This document shows, in pieces, positions 32,080 through 45,399 of a stretch of 64,000 nucleotides of DNA. Numbering within the stretch: position 1 is the stretch's first letter; each line of letters starts with the position of its first letter. The notes beneath the pieces were generated by a model, which had not been told where the DNA came from, searched no databases, and saw only the letters and a list, made by a program, of their open reading frames with translations. A program made the translations under genes and the position numbers. The DNA comes from Panorpa germanica (Eukaryota > Arthropoda > Insecta > Mecoptera > Panorpidae): assembly GCA_963678705.1 (NCBI GenBank), contig OY783213.1, positions 186,001 to 250,000 on the forward strand, in the 5' to 3' direction.

Positions 32080-35000
32080 CTCTAGGTGAAAAAAGTGATT
32101 AAAAGTGAGAAATTAATTACGAAAAAAAATTAAATATATTATATAAATACTTCTTCTAACGAAATGTATTTAAGTTTATTTTATTATTGTGCTAATTTGC
32201 TCTAAAATAAGTGTTTTTAAAAACGTTTGACAGTTAGAAACCAGTGTTGAAAAATATAACTAAATAAATATATGACGCGTACACGCGGTCTTATAAAAAT
32301 AACCTCAAAACTGTTACTTTGTCGTTTTTGAGATAAAACATTAATAAGTGCGATAGATAAAGAAATTGATAATAATTAGATTAGTGTTAGTGCTAAAACA
32401 TCAACTGGTAAAGAAATTCAAGAAATCTGTAGACCTATATAAGGAAGACCTCATATAAACACTACAAATATACGGAAAACAAAATGTTGCTTATCACTAT
32501 CAAGTAAATCAAATAACATTAACTATAAATAATATTAATACATAACAATTAGTTTATACTCGTAAAAAAGCGAGTTTCAAATAATAAAGAGAGTGTATTA
32601 ATTGTTATAAGTAAACAATATATATAGTTTTCTTGAAACTTGTGACTGATTGTTTATGAACAATCAATCACACTATACCAAGATAACGCTAAAAAAACAT
32701 AACTTGTCGCATATTATAATACTATATAGAATTTATAGAAATTCCAGGGTGCATTTAATAATGTCTGGTGGCAAAGTGCCCTTCGAAGAATTAGGCCGGC
32801 AAAAATCTCTAGGAACGTCTACTGCACTATGAAGAACTATATTTATTGTTAAACATTAATTTTACAAACTGATTACCGTTCCATGAAAAGAGGCAACTAT
32901 CTAATGGTTGTCCTCAACTCTGGAACATGGTATTCGACGAGGACTGTGTTTCTCACTCGAATGGTTGTGTAAACGTATGTTTTGATAAAATGTGTAGTTT
33001 CTTGAAGCTACACAAAAGATAACGCAAAAAAAAACATAACTTGTCGCATATTATAATACTATATAGAATTTATAGAAATTCCAGGGTGCATTTAATAATG
33101 TCTGGTGGCAAAGTGCCCTTTGAAGAATTAGGCCGGCAAAAATCTCTAGGAACGTCTACTGCACTATGAAGAACTATATTCATTGTTGAACATTAATTTT
33201 ACAAACCGATTACCGTTCCATGAAAAGAGGCAACTATCTAATGGTTGTCCTCAACTCTGGAACATGGTATTCGACGAGGACTGTGTTTCTCATTTGAAAG
33301 GTTGTGTAAACGTATGTTTTGCCAAATGATAAAGTGATCGTTGTCGGTGCAAATAGTACAAAACAACTAAAAAGCCGATCTTTAGCTTCTATAGATAAAA
33401 TGTGTAGTTTCTTGAAGCTACACAAAATGGCTATATCTTCAAATAAAACAAAGATGATGATCCTTGCCTTTGGCAAGACAGATGGGACTTACCAGAAAAA
33501 GGAAGAACTACATATTTGTTAACAAAGACGTTAATTTTGATTTGCAACACAAGTGGTACCTATCTACTGTGTGTGTGTTCGATCGGCATCTGCTACTTTA
33601 GGTGAAAAAAGTGATTAAAAGTGAGAAATTAATTACGGAAAAAAATTAAATATATTATATAAATACTTCTTCTAACGAAATGTATTTAAGTTTATTTTAA
33701 TATTGTGCTAATTTGCTCTAAAATAAGTGTTTTTAAAAACGTTTGACAGTTAGAAACCAGTGTTGAAAAATATAACTAAATATATATATGACGCGTACAC
33801 GCGGTCTTAAGAAAATCACCTCAAAACTGTAACTTTGTCGTTTTTGAGATAAAACATTAATAAGTGCGATAGATAAAGAAATTGATAATAATTAGATTAG
33901 TGTTAGTGCTAAAACATCAACTGGTAAAGAAATTCAAGAAATCTGTAGACCTATATAAGGAAGACCTCATATAAACACTACAAATATACGGAAAACAAAA
34001 TGTTGCTTATCACTATCAAGTAAGTCAAATAACATTAACTATAAATAATATTAATACATAACAATTAGTTTATACTCGTAAAAAAGCGAGTTTCAAATAA
34101 TAAAGAGAGTGTATTAATTGTTATAAGTAAACAATATATATGGTTTTCTTGAAAATTGTGACTGATTGTTCATGAACAATCAATCACACTATACCAAGAT
34201 AACGCAAAAAAAAAACATAACTTGTCGCATATTATAATACTTTATAGAATTTATAGAAATTCCAGGGTGCATTTAATAATGTCTGGTGGCCAAGTGCCCT
34301 TCGAAGAATTAGGCCGGCAAAAATCTCTAGGAACGTCTACTGCACTATGAAGAACTATATTCATTGTTAAACATTAATTTTACAAACTGATTACCGTTCC
34401 ATGAAAAGAGGCAACTATCTAATGGTTGTCCTCAACTCTGGAACATGGTATTCGACGAGGACTGTGTTTCTCACTCGAAAGGTTGTGTAAACGTATGTTT
34501 TGATAAAATGTGTAGTTTCTTGAAGCAACACAAAATGGCTATATCTTCAAGTAAAACAAAGATGATGATCCTTGCCTTTGGCAAGACAGATGGGACTTAA
34601 CAGAAAAAGGAAAAACTACATATTTGTTAACAAAGACGTTAATTTTGATTTGCAACACAAGTGGTACCTATCTACTGTGTGTGTGTTCGATCGGCATCTG
34701 CTCCTTTAGGTGAAAAAAGTGATTAAAAGTGAGAAATTAATTACGGAAAAAAATTAAATATATTATATAAATACTTCTTCTAACGAAATGTATTTAAGTT
34801 TATTTTAATATTGTGCTAATTTGCTCTAAAATAAGTGTTTTTAAAAACGTTTAACAGTTAGAAACCAGTGTTGAAAAATATAACTAAATATATATATGAC
34901 GCGTACACGCGGTCTTATGAAAATAACCTCAAAACTGTAACTTTGTCGTTTTTGAGATAAAACATTAATAAGTGCGATAGAGAAAGAAATTGATAATAAT

Positions 35001-35570
35001 TAGATTAGTGTTAGTGCTAAAACATCAACTGGTAAAGAAATTCAAGAAATCTGTAGACCTATATAAGGAAGACCTCATATAAACACTACAAATATACGGA
35101 AAACAAAATGTTGCTTATCACTATCAAGTAAGTCAAATAACATTAACTATAAATAATATTAATACATAACAATTAGTTTATACTCGTAAAAAAGCGAGTT
35201 TCAAATAATAAAGAGAGTGTATTAATTGTTATAAGTAAACAATATATATGGTTTTCTTGAAAATTGTGACTGATTGTTCATGAACAATCAATGTCTTCAA
35301 CTCTGGAACATGGTATTTGACGAGGACTGTGTTTCTCACTCGAAAGGTTGTGTAAACGTATGTTTTGATAAAATGTGTAGTTTCTTGAAGCTACACAAAA
35401 TGGCTATATCTTCAAGTAAAACAAAGATGATGATCCTTGCCTTTGGCAAGACAGATGGGACTTAACAGAAAAAGGAAGAACTACATATTTGTTAACAAAG
35501 ACGTTAATTTTGATTTGCAACACAAGTGGTACCTATCTACTGTGTGTGTGTTCGATCGGCATCTGCTCCT
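32080..35570 (+). repeat. Higher-order repeat C, copy 1 (3489 bp)
   Basis: Block containing a 1516-bp unit, an 1108-bp unit and an 865-bp unit. In the long unit, sequence after CTACACAAAA near 33015 jumps back to AGATAACGC, giving a partial tandem duplication of about 409 bp that includes a second 23-codon ORF and a long-form LINE fragment. In the short unit, about 243 bp is missing after the palindrome near 35291. Repeated in tandem at +3489. Confidence 0.9.
33319..33522 (+). pseudogene. LINE RT fragment, long form, in the first 1516-bp unit
   Basis: Long form with DKVIVVGANST followed by LKSRSLASIDKM. The reading continues past the usual stop because this unit has ACTTACCAG instead of ACTTAACAG, ending a few codons later. 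It lies in the second half of an internally duplicated unit whose first half carries a truncated short-form fragment. Confidence 0.6.
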
Positions 35571-38500
35571 CTAGGTGAAAAAAGTGATTAAAAGTGAGAA
35601 ATTAATTACGAAAAAAAATTAAATATATTATATAAATACTTCTTCTAACGAAATGTATTTAAGTTTATTTTATTATTGTGCTAATTTGCTCTAAAATAAG
35701 TGTTTTTAAAAACGTTTGACAGTTAGAAACCAGTGTTGAAAAATATAACTAAATAAATATATGACGCGTACACGCGGTCTTATAAAAATAACCTCAAAAC
35801 TGTTACTTTGTCGTTTTTGAGATAAAACATTAATAAGTGCGATAGATAAAGAAATTGATAATAATTAGATTAGTGTTAGTGCTAAAACATCAACTGGTAA
35901 AGAAATTCAAGAAATCTGTAGACCTATATAAGGAAGACCTCATATAAACACTACAAATATACGGAAAACAAAATGTTGCTTATCACTATCAAGTAAATCA
36001 AATAACATTAACTATAAATAATATTAATACATAACAATTAGTTTATACTCGTAAAAAAGCGAGTTTCAAATAATAAAGAGAGTGTATTAATTGTTATAAG
36101 TAAACAATATATATAGTTTTCTTGAAAATTGTGACTGATTGTTTATGAACAATCAATCACACTATACCAAGATAACGCTAAAAAAACATAACTTGTCGCA
36201 TATTATAATACTATATAGAATTTATAGAAATTCCAGGGTGCATTTAATAATGTCTGGTGGCAAAGTGCCCTTCGAAGAATTAGGCCGGCAAAAATCTCTA
36301 GGAACGTCTACTGCACTATGAAGAACTATATTTATTGTTAAACATTAATTTTACAAACTGATTACCGTTCCATGAAAAGAGGCAACTATCTAATGGTTGT
36401 CCTCAACTCTGGAACATGGTATTCGACGAGGACTGTGTTTCTCACTCGAATGGTTGTGTAAACGTATGTTTTGATAAAATGTGTAGTTTCTTGAAGCTAC
36501 ACAAAAGATAACGCAAAAAAAAACATAACTTGTCGCATATTATAATACTATATAGAATTTATAGAAATTCCAGGGTGCATTTAATAATGTCTGGTGGCAA
36601 AGTGCCCTTTGAAGAATTAGGCCGGCAAAAATCTCTAGGAACGTCTACTGCACTATGAAGAACTATATTCATTGTTGAACATTAATTTTACAAACCGATT
36701 ACCGTTCCATGAAAAGAGGCAACTATCTAATGGTTGTCCTCAACTCTGGAACATGGTATTCGACGAGGACTGTGTTTCTCATTTGAAAGGTTGTGTAAAC
36801 GTATGTTTTGCCAAATGATAAAGTGATCGTTGTCAGTGCAAATAGTACAGAACAACTAAAAAGCCGATCTTTAGCTTCTATAGATAAAATGTGTAGTTTC
36901 TTGAAGCTACACAAAATGGCTATATCTTCAAATAAAACAAAGATGATGATCCTTGCCTTTGGCAAGACAGATGGGACTTACCAGAAAAAGGAAGAACTAC
37001 ATATTTGTTAACAAAGACGTTAATTTTGATTTGCAACACAAGTGGTACCTATCTACTGTGTGTGTGTTCGATCGGCATCTGCTACTTTAGGTGAAAAAAG
37101 TGATTAAAAGTGAGAAATTAATTACGGAAAAAAATTAAATATATTATATAAATACTTCTTCTAACGAAATGTATTTAAGTTTATTTTAATATTGTGCTAA
37201 TTTGCTCTAAAATAAGTGTTTTTAAAAACGTTTGACAGTTAGAAACCAGTGTTGAAAAATATAACTAAATATATATATGACGCGTACACGCGGTCTTATG
37301 AAAATCACCTTAAAACTGTAACTTTGTCGTTTTTGAGATAAAACATTAATAAGTGCGATAGATAAAGAAATTGATAATAATTAGATTAGTGTTAGTGCTA
37401 AAACATCAACTGGTAAAGAAATTCAAGAAATCTGTAGACCTATATAAGGAAGACCTCATATAAACACTACAAATATACGGAAAACAAAATGTTGCTTATC
37501 ACTATCAAGTAAGTCAAATAACATTAACTATAAATAATATTAATACATAACAATTAGTTTATACTCGTAAAAAAGCGAGTTTCAAATAATAAAGAGAGTG
37601 TATTAATTGTTATAAGTAAACAATATATATGGTTTTCTTGAAAATTGTGACTGATTGTTCATGAACAATCAATCACACTATACCAAGATAACGCAAAAAA
37701 AAAACATAACTTGTCGCATATTATAATACTTTATAGAATTTATAGAAATTCCAGGGTGCATTTAATAATGTCTGGTGGCCAAGTGCCCTTCGAAGAATTA
37801 GGCCGGCAAAAATCTCTAGGAACGTCTACTGCACTATGAAGAACTATATTCATTGTTAAACATTAATTTTACAAACTGATTACCGTTCCATGAAAAGAGG
37901 CAACTATCTAATGGTTGTCCTCAACTCTGGAACATGGTATTCGACGAGGACTGTGTTTCTCACTCGAAAGGTTGTGTAAACGTATGTTTTGATAAAATGT
38001 GTAGTTTCTTGAAGCAACACAAAATGGCTATATCTTCAAGTAAAACAAAGATGATGATCCTTGCCTTTGGCAAGACAGATGGGACTTAACAGAAAAAGGA
38101 AAAACTACATATTTGTTAACAAAGACGTTAATTTTGATTTGCAACACAAGTGGTACCTATCTACTGTGTGTGTGTTCGATCGGCATCTGCTCCTTTAGGT
38201 GAAAAAAGTGATTAAAAGTGAGAAATTAATTACGGAAAAAAATTAAATATATTATATAAATACTTCTTCTAACGAAATGTATTTAAGTTTATTTTAATAT
38301 TGTGCTAATTTGCTCTAAAATAAGTGTTTTTAAAAACGTTTAACAGTTAGAAACCAGTGTTGAAAAATATAACTAAATATATATATGACGCGTACACGCG
38401 GTCTTATGAAAATAACCTCAAAACTGTAACTTTGTCGTTTTTGAGATAAAACATTAATAAGTGCGATAGAGAAAGAAATTGATAATAATTAGATTAGTGT

Positions 38501-39060
38501 TAGTGCTAAAACATCAACTGGTAAAGAAATTCAAGAAATCTGTAGACCTATATAAGGAAGACCTCATATAAACACTACAAATATACGGAAAACAAAATGT
38601 TGCTTATCACTATCAAGTAAGTCAAATAACATTAACTATAAATAATATTAATACATAACAATTAGTTTATACTCGTAAAAAAACGAGTTTCAAATAATAA
38701 AGAGAGTGTATTAATTGTTATAAGTAAACAATATATATGGTTTTCTTGAAAATTGTGACTGATTGTTCATGAACAATCAATGTCTTCAACTCTGGAACAT
38801 GGTATTTGACGAGGACTGTGTTTCTCACTCGAAAGGTTGTGTAAACGTATGTTTTGATAAAATGTGTAGTTTCTTGAAGCTACACAAAATGGCTATATCT
38901 TCAAGTAAAACAAAGATGATGATCCTTGCCTTTGGCAAGACAGATGGGACTTAACAGAAAAAGGAAGAACTACATATTTGTTAACAAAGACGTTAATTTT
39001 GATTTGCAACACAAGTGGTACCTATCTACTGTGTGTGTGTTCGATCGGCATCTGCTCCTT
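35571..39060 (+). repeat. Higher-order repeat C, copy 2
   Basis: Near-identical tandem copy with the same internal duplication (junction near 36506) and the same deletion (near 38780). A few substitutions separate the copies, e.g. CTTAAGAAAATC versus CTTATGAAAATC. Confidence 0.9.
36808..37011 (+). pseudogene. LINE RT fragment, long form, in the second 1516-bp unit
   Basis: Copy of the 33319 fragment 3489 bp further on, with small differences (VVSANSTEQ rather than VVGANSTKQ). Confidence 0.6.
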
Positions 39061-40476
39061 TAGGTGAAAAAAGTGATTAAAAGTGAGAAATTAATTACGG
39101 AAAAAAATTAAATATATTATATAAATACTTCTTCTAACGAAATGTATTTAAGTTTATTTTAATATTGTGCTAATTTGCTCTAAAATAAGTGTTTTTAAAA
39201 ACGTTTGACAGTTAGAAACCAGTGTTGAAAAATATAACTAAATATATATCTGACGCGTACACGCGGTCTTATGAAAATAACCTCAAAACTGTAACTTTGT
39301 CGTTTTTGAGATAAAACAATAATAAGTGCGATAGATAAAGAAATTGATAATAATTAGATTAGTGTTAGTGCTAAAACATCAACTGGTAAAGAAATTCAAG
39401 AAATCTGTAGACCTATATAAGGAAGACCTCATATAAACACTACAAATATACGGAAAACAAAATGTTGCTTATCACTATCAAGTAAGTCAAATAACATTAA
39501 CTATAAATAATATTAATACATAACAATTAGTTTATACTCGTAAAAAAGCGAGTTTTAAATAATAAAGAGAGTGTATTAATTGTTATAAGTAAACAATATA
39601 TATGGTTTTCTTGAAAATTGTGACTGATTGTTCATGAACAATCAATCACACTATACCAAGATTACGCAAAAAAAAACATAACTTGTCGCATATTATAATA
39701 CTATATAGAATTTATAGAAATTCCAGGGTGCATTTAATAATGTCTGGTGGCCAAGTGCCCTTCGAAGAATTAGGCCGGCAAAAATCTCTAGGAACGTCTA
39801 CTGCACTATAAAGAACTATATTCATTGTTAAACATTAATTTTACAAACTGATTACCGTTCCATGAAAAGAGGCAACTATCTAATGGTTGTCCTTAACTCT
39901 GGAACATGGTATTCGACGAGGACTGTGTTTCTCACTCGAAAGGTTGTGTAAACGTATGTTTTGATAAAATGTGTAGTTTCTTGAAGCTACACAAAATGGC
40001 TATATCTTCAAGTAAAACAAAGATGATGATCCTTGCCTTTGGCAAGACAGATGGGACTTAACAGAAAAAGGAAGAACTACATATTTGTTAACAAAGACGT
40101 TAATTTTGATTTGCAACACAAGTGGTACCTATCTACTGTGTGTGTGTTCGATCGGCATCTGCTCCTTTAGGTGAAAAAAGTGATTAAAAGTGAGAAATTA
40201 ATTACGGAAAAAAATTAAATATATTATATAAATACTTCTTCTAACGAAATGTATTTAAGTTTATTTTAATATTGTGCTAATTTGCTCTAAAATAAGTGTT
40301 TTTAAAAACGTTTGACAGTTAGAAACCAGTGTTGAAAAATATAACTAAATATATATATGACGCGTACACGCGGTCTTATGAAAATAACCTCAAAACTGTA
40401 ACTTTGTCGTTTTTGAGATAAAACAATAATAAGTGCGATAGATAAAGAAATTGATAATAATTAGATTAGTGTTAGT
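39060..40476 (+). repeat. Block recurring from about 17.7-19.1 kb
   Basis: The tail of unit 29 has ATATATATCTGACG and the next unit has CACTATAAAG and AAGATTACGC. The same markers occur in the same order in units 10-11 (and in 4-5), so this segment descends from the same block as higher-order repeat A. Confidence 0.65.
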
Positions 40477-42759
40477 GCTAAAACATCAACTGGTAAAGAA
40501 ATTCAAGAAATCTGTAGACCTATATAAGGAAGACCTTATATAAACACTACAAATATACGGAAAACAAAATGTTGCTTATCACTATCAAGTAAGTCAAATA
40601 ACATCAACTATAAATAATATTAATACATAACAATTAGTTTATACTCGTAAAATTGCGAGTTTCAAATAATAAAGAGAGTGTATTAATTGTTATAAGTAAA
40701 CAATATATATGGTTTTCTTGAAAATTGTGACTGATTGTTCATGAACAATCAATCACACTATACCAAAATAACGCAAAAACAAACATAACTTGTCGCATAT
40801 TATAATACTATATAGAATTTATAGAAATTCCAGGGTGCATTTAATAATGTCTGGTGGCCAAGTGCCCTTCGAAGAATTAGGCCGGCAAAAATCTCTAGGA
40901 ACGTCTACTGCACTATGAAGAACTATATTCATTGTTAAACATTAATTTTACAACCTGATTACCGTTCCATGAAAAGGGGCAACTATCTAATGGTTGTCCT
41001 CAACTCTAAAACATGGTATTTGACGTGGACTGTGTTTCTCACTCGAAAGGTTGTGTAAACGTATGTTTTGATAAAATGTGTAGTTTCTTGAAGCTACACA
41101 AAATGGCTATATCTTCAAGTAAAACAAGGATGATGATCCTTGCCTTTGGCAAGACAGATGGGACTTAACAGAAAAAGGAAAAACTACATATTTGTTAACA
41201 AAGACGTTAATTTTGATTTGCAACACAAGTGGTACCTATCTACTGTGTGTGTGTTTGATCGGCATCTGCTACTTTAGGTAAAAAAAGTGATTAAAAGTGA
41301 GAAATTAAGTACGGAAAAAAAATAAATATATTATATAAATACTTCTTCTAACGAAATGTATTTAAGTTTATTTTAATATTGTGCTAATTTGCTCTAAAAT
41401 AAGTGTTTTTAAAAACGTTTGACAGTTAGAAACCAGTGTTGAAAAATATAACTAAATATATATATGACGCGTACACACGGTCTTATAAAAATAACCTTAA
41501 AACAGTAACTTTGTCGTTTTTGAGATAAAACAATAATAAGTGCGATAGATAAAGAAATTGATAATAATTAGATTAGTGTTAGTGCTAAAACATCAACTGG
41601 TAAAGAAATTCAAGAAATCTGTAGACCTATATAAGGAAGACCTCATATAAACACTACAAATATACGGAAAACAAAATGTTGTTTATCACTATCAAGTAAG
41701 TCAAATAACATTAACTATAAATAATATTAATACATAACAATTAGTTTATACTCGTAAAAAAGCGAGTTTCAAATAATAAAGAGAGTGTATTAATTGTTAT
41801 AAGTAAACAATATATATGGTTTTCTTGAAAATTGTGACTGATTGTTCATGAACAATCAATCACACTATACCAAGATAACGCAAAAAAAAACATAACTTGT
41901 CGCATATTATAATACTATATAGAATTTATAGAAATTCCAGGGTGCATTTAATAATGTCTGGTGGCCAAGTGCCCTTCGAAGAATTAGGCCGGCAAAAATC
42001 TCTAGGAACGTCTACTGCACTATGAAGAACTATATTCATTGTTAAACATTAATTTTACAAACTGATTAACGTTCCATGAAAAGAGGCAACTATCTAATGG
42101 TTGTCCTCAACTCTGGAACATGGTATTCGACGAGGACTGTGTTTCTCACTCGAAAGGTTGTGTAAACGTATGTTTTGATAAAATGTGTAGTTTGTTGAAG
42201 CTACACAAAATGGCTATATCTTCAAGTAAAACAATGATGATGATCCTTGCCTTTGGCAGGACAGATGGGACTTAACAGAAAAAGTAAGAACTACATATTT
42301 GTTAACAAAGACGTTAATTTTGATTTGCAACACAAGTGGTACCTATCTACTGTGTGCGTGTTCGATCGGCATCTGCTACTTTAGGTGAAAAAAGTGATTA
42401 AAAGTGAGAAATTAATTACGGAAAAAAATTAAATATATTATATAAATACTTCTTCTAACGAAATGTATTTAAGTTTATTTTAATATTGTGCTAATTTGCT
42501 CTAAATTAAGTGTTTTTAAAATCGTTTGACAGTTAGAAACCAGTGTTGAAAAATATAACTAAATATATATATGACGCGTACACGCGGTCTTATGAAAATA
42601 ACCTCAAAACTGTAACTTTGTCGTTTTTGAGATAAAACAATAATAAGTGCGATAGATAAAGAAATTGATAATACTTAGATTAGTGTTAGTGCTAAAACAT
42701 CAACTGGTAAAGAAATTCAAGAAATCTGTAGACCTATATAAGGAAGACCTCATATAAAC

Positions 42760-42764
42760 ACTAC
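42760..42764. other. Copia target-site duplication ACTAC, left
   Basis: ACTAC before the 5' LTR; repeated at 47360-47364. Uninterrupted units read AACACTACAAATA with a single copy. Confidence 0.9.
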
Positions 42765-42969
42765 TGTTGGAATTACAATACATTCATTCTTAAATTAAAT
42801 TACTTAAACTTGTTTTGTTTTTGTTTATATAAAAAAAATATATTAAATTCAATTGTTTTATGTCTATAAGAAATATTGTCTGAGGACTTTCTGTATAATT
42901 TCAGTCTGAGGACTTATTAATTAATAAAATATTTAATATATAACTGTGCATATAATATCTGCTTCAATA
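42765..42969 (+). repeat. Copia 5' LTR (205 bp)
   Basis: Begins TGTTGGAATTAC and ends GCTTCAATA; the 3' end is TA rather than the usual CA, as fixed by the 5-bp target duplication. It contains TATATAAA near 42826, AATAAA near 42923 and an internal direct repeat of GTCTGAGGACTT near 42880 and 42904. Confidence 0.9.
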
Positions 42970-42981
42970 GGTTATGGGACC
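42970..42981. other. Copia primer-binding site
   Basis: GGTTATGGGACC directly follows the 5' LTR. It resembles the internal initiator-Met tRNA site (GGTTATGGGCCC) used by Drosophila copia, which primes from a tRNA half rather than from a tRNA 3' end. Confidence 0.7.
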
Positions 42982-43003
42982 AAGCTTTAATTAAAAAATT
43001 AAT

Positions 43004-45200
43004 ATGACGACATCAGTGAGTGCTACAAGATTTGAGCTGTTGAGTAAGGACAATTATGAAGCCTGGAAAATTCATGTTGAGGCGCTATTGATCAAAAATG
43101 ATTTGTGGGAATATGTCAGTGGTGAAAAACCGATTCCTGTTGCTGCGGAAAATAATCAAGAAGAAAGAAATGGATGGATAAAAATTGATCGTAAAGCTAA
43201 GTCAGAAGTAATATTAGCAATTAGTTCAACGGAATTGCAGCATGTCCGAGGTTGTAATACTTCTCATGAAGTTTGGCAAAAACTTGCCTCAGTTTATGCT
43301 TCCAAAGGACCTGCAAGAAAAGCTTTATTACTTAAGCAACTTATGCTTCACAAGATGTCTGAAGGTGGTGATGTCAGGGATCATGTAAACAAGTTTTCGG
43401 ATATAGTTGATCGACTTGGAGCTATGGATATTGAAGTGAATAAAGATTTATTGTCTGTAATGTTATTATATAGTCTACCAGATAGCTATGAAGGTTTTAA
43501 ATGTGCTATGGAATCACGTGATGAACTCTTGGAGGTTGAAGCTCTTAAGGTTAAGATACTTGAGAAGAGTGAAATTGGTTCAAATTCAGTTGTTGAGTTA
43601 GCTGGAAATGTATGGGCTGAAAATCAACCGAGTTACAAAAATATTTTTAAAGGATATTGTTTTAAATGTGGAAAACAAGGACATAAGTCTCCTGAATGTC
43701 CAACTCAATTGAAACCAAATTTCAGAAGAAATAGACCAGATAGACAGAATAGATACACACAAGAAAATAAATGTTCTCAAGCGGATGATGATACTTTTGC
43801 AGTATTTAATGTTGAATTTGCTGGTAGTGTTCCAAGTTGTCGACCTTGGATTCTTGATAGTGGCTGTACAACACATTTATGTGGTGATAAACAATTATTT
43901 AAGTCTTTAAATGAAGAAATTAGTGGGAAAATAAATTTGGCTAATCAAGCAAATAGTGAAATCAAAGGAAAAGGTACTGTTAATTTGTCGATTAGTAATG
44001 GTAAACAGCTGAGGTCAGTAGATTTTTCAAACACATTATTTGTACCAGATTTAAGGTCAAATCTAGTATCAGTTGCTAAAATTACTAATAAGGATCATGA
44101 AATTCTATTTAAAAAAGATTCAGCTGTAATTATGGATATGACTGGAAATGTTAAATTTGTTGCTGAAAGGCGTGGTGATCTCTATTATTTACAAGAAGGT
44201 AATGAAGAAGCTTGTATTGGAGAAGATAAAGCTAATTCTGAGTTATTGATGTGGCATTGTCGTATGGGTCATTTAAATGCTAAGGATTTATTTCGGGTGA
44301 TTAATCAGAATACTACAAGTAAAGTAACCTCTGAACAATTGAAATGTTTGTCAAGATGTGAAGTGTGTCTACGAGGCAAGATGACAGGGTTACCGTTTTC
44401 AGGAAGTGAACGACAGAGTGAAGAACTTCTTGAAATAGTTCATACAGATATTGTTGGACCGTTTAGGACACAATCAGTGAATGGAGCAAAATATTTTATT
44501 ACATTTATTGATGATTATTCTCGATGGTGTGAAGTATACTTTCTTAAACAGAAGAGTGGTGCACTAGAAGCTTTCAAAATGTATCAAAATCAAGCTGAAC
44601 GTATGACAGGGAAGAAGATTAAGTATCTTCAAAGTGATAATGGTAAAGAGTATTGTAATACTGAGATGGATTCTTTCCTGCGTAATCAAGGTATTCAACG
44701 TCGATTAAGTGTTGTAAGAACACCTCAGCAAAATGGTGTTGCTGAACGTTTAAATCGAACATTAGTTGAAATGGGACGATGTTTATTACTTCAATCAAAT
44801 TTATCGGATATGTTTTGGACTGATGCTGTAGCTACAGCATGTCATTTGAGAAACAGATGTCCTTCAAGAAGTATTAATGGAGATACTCCTTATCAGAGAT
44901 GGTTCAACAGGGATAAAGTTCATTTAAATTATTTACGAGCATTTGGATCAACTGTATATGTCTTAGATAAAGATCCAACAAAAGGCAAATTATCTGATAG
45001 ATCAATGAAAGGGATTTTTGTAGGTTATCCACGTGAATCAAAAGGATACAGAATTTGGTTACCAGAAAAGAGAAAATTTATTGTTGCTCGTGATGTGAAA
45101 TTTATTGAAGATAATGTTACTACAGTTTTAAAGAACCAAGAGATTAAACAGCTGATTATTAATGATTTTGAAAACAAGGATAAACCATGGATTGAATTGA
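43004..45200 (+). CDS. Copia gag, protease and integrase part (approximate span)
   Basis: First ATG at 43004 (AATATGACGACA). The gag region opens FELLSKDNYEAWKIHVEALL, the usual copia capsid start, and ends in a CCHC zinc knuckle (CFKCGKQGHKSPEC) near 43658-43699. The protease has WILDSGCTTHLC near 43850. The integrase zinc region has MWHCRMGHLNAKDL near 44250 and CEVCLRGK. The DDE core has VHTDIVGPF near 44440, QSDNGKEY near 44632 and GVAERLNR near 44740, followed by the FVGYPRESKGYRIW motif typical of copia integrase C-termini. Together these make the particle, mature it and insert the cDNA. Confidence 0.92.
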
Positions 45201-45399
45201 TAACAGGATTTAAAAATAGTAATGAGACAGAAACTTAAGATGGAATTCCAGAAGAAAATTTAGAAGATAATGAAGAAAATGAAAATTCATCTGGTATTCA
45301 ATCATCTATTCAAGAAACTCCTAGAAGAAACTCAAGAGAATATACTAGAGAAGAAAGAAGAGGACCAGGAAGACCAAAATTAATTAAAACAGGTTTGAA

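Larger units (their letters stand above)
13275..42764 (+). repeat. Satellite array, segment B (rest of unit 6 to start of unit 33)
   Basis: Continuation of the same array after the gypsy element. Units start at 13526, 14629, 15806, 16909, 18014, 19122, 20228, 21334, 22437, 23544, 24650, 25752, 26859, 27964, 29072, 30178, 31284, 32392, 33908, 35016, 35881, 37397, 38504, 39370, 40477, 41584 and 42691. Most are 1102-1108 bp. The unit at 14629 is 1177 bp, those at 32392 and 35881 are about 1516 bp, and those at 35016 and 38504 are about 865 bp. Unit 33 is interrupted by the copia element after its first 74 bases. No other gene is visible. Confidence 0.97.
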
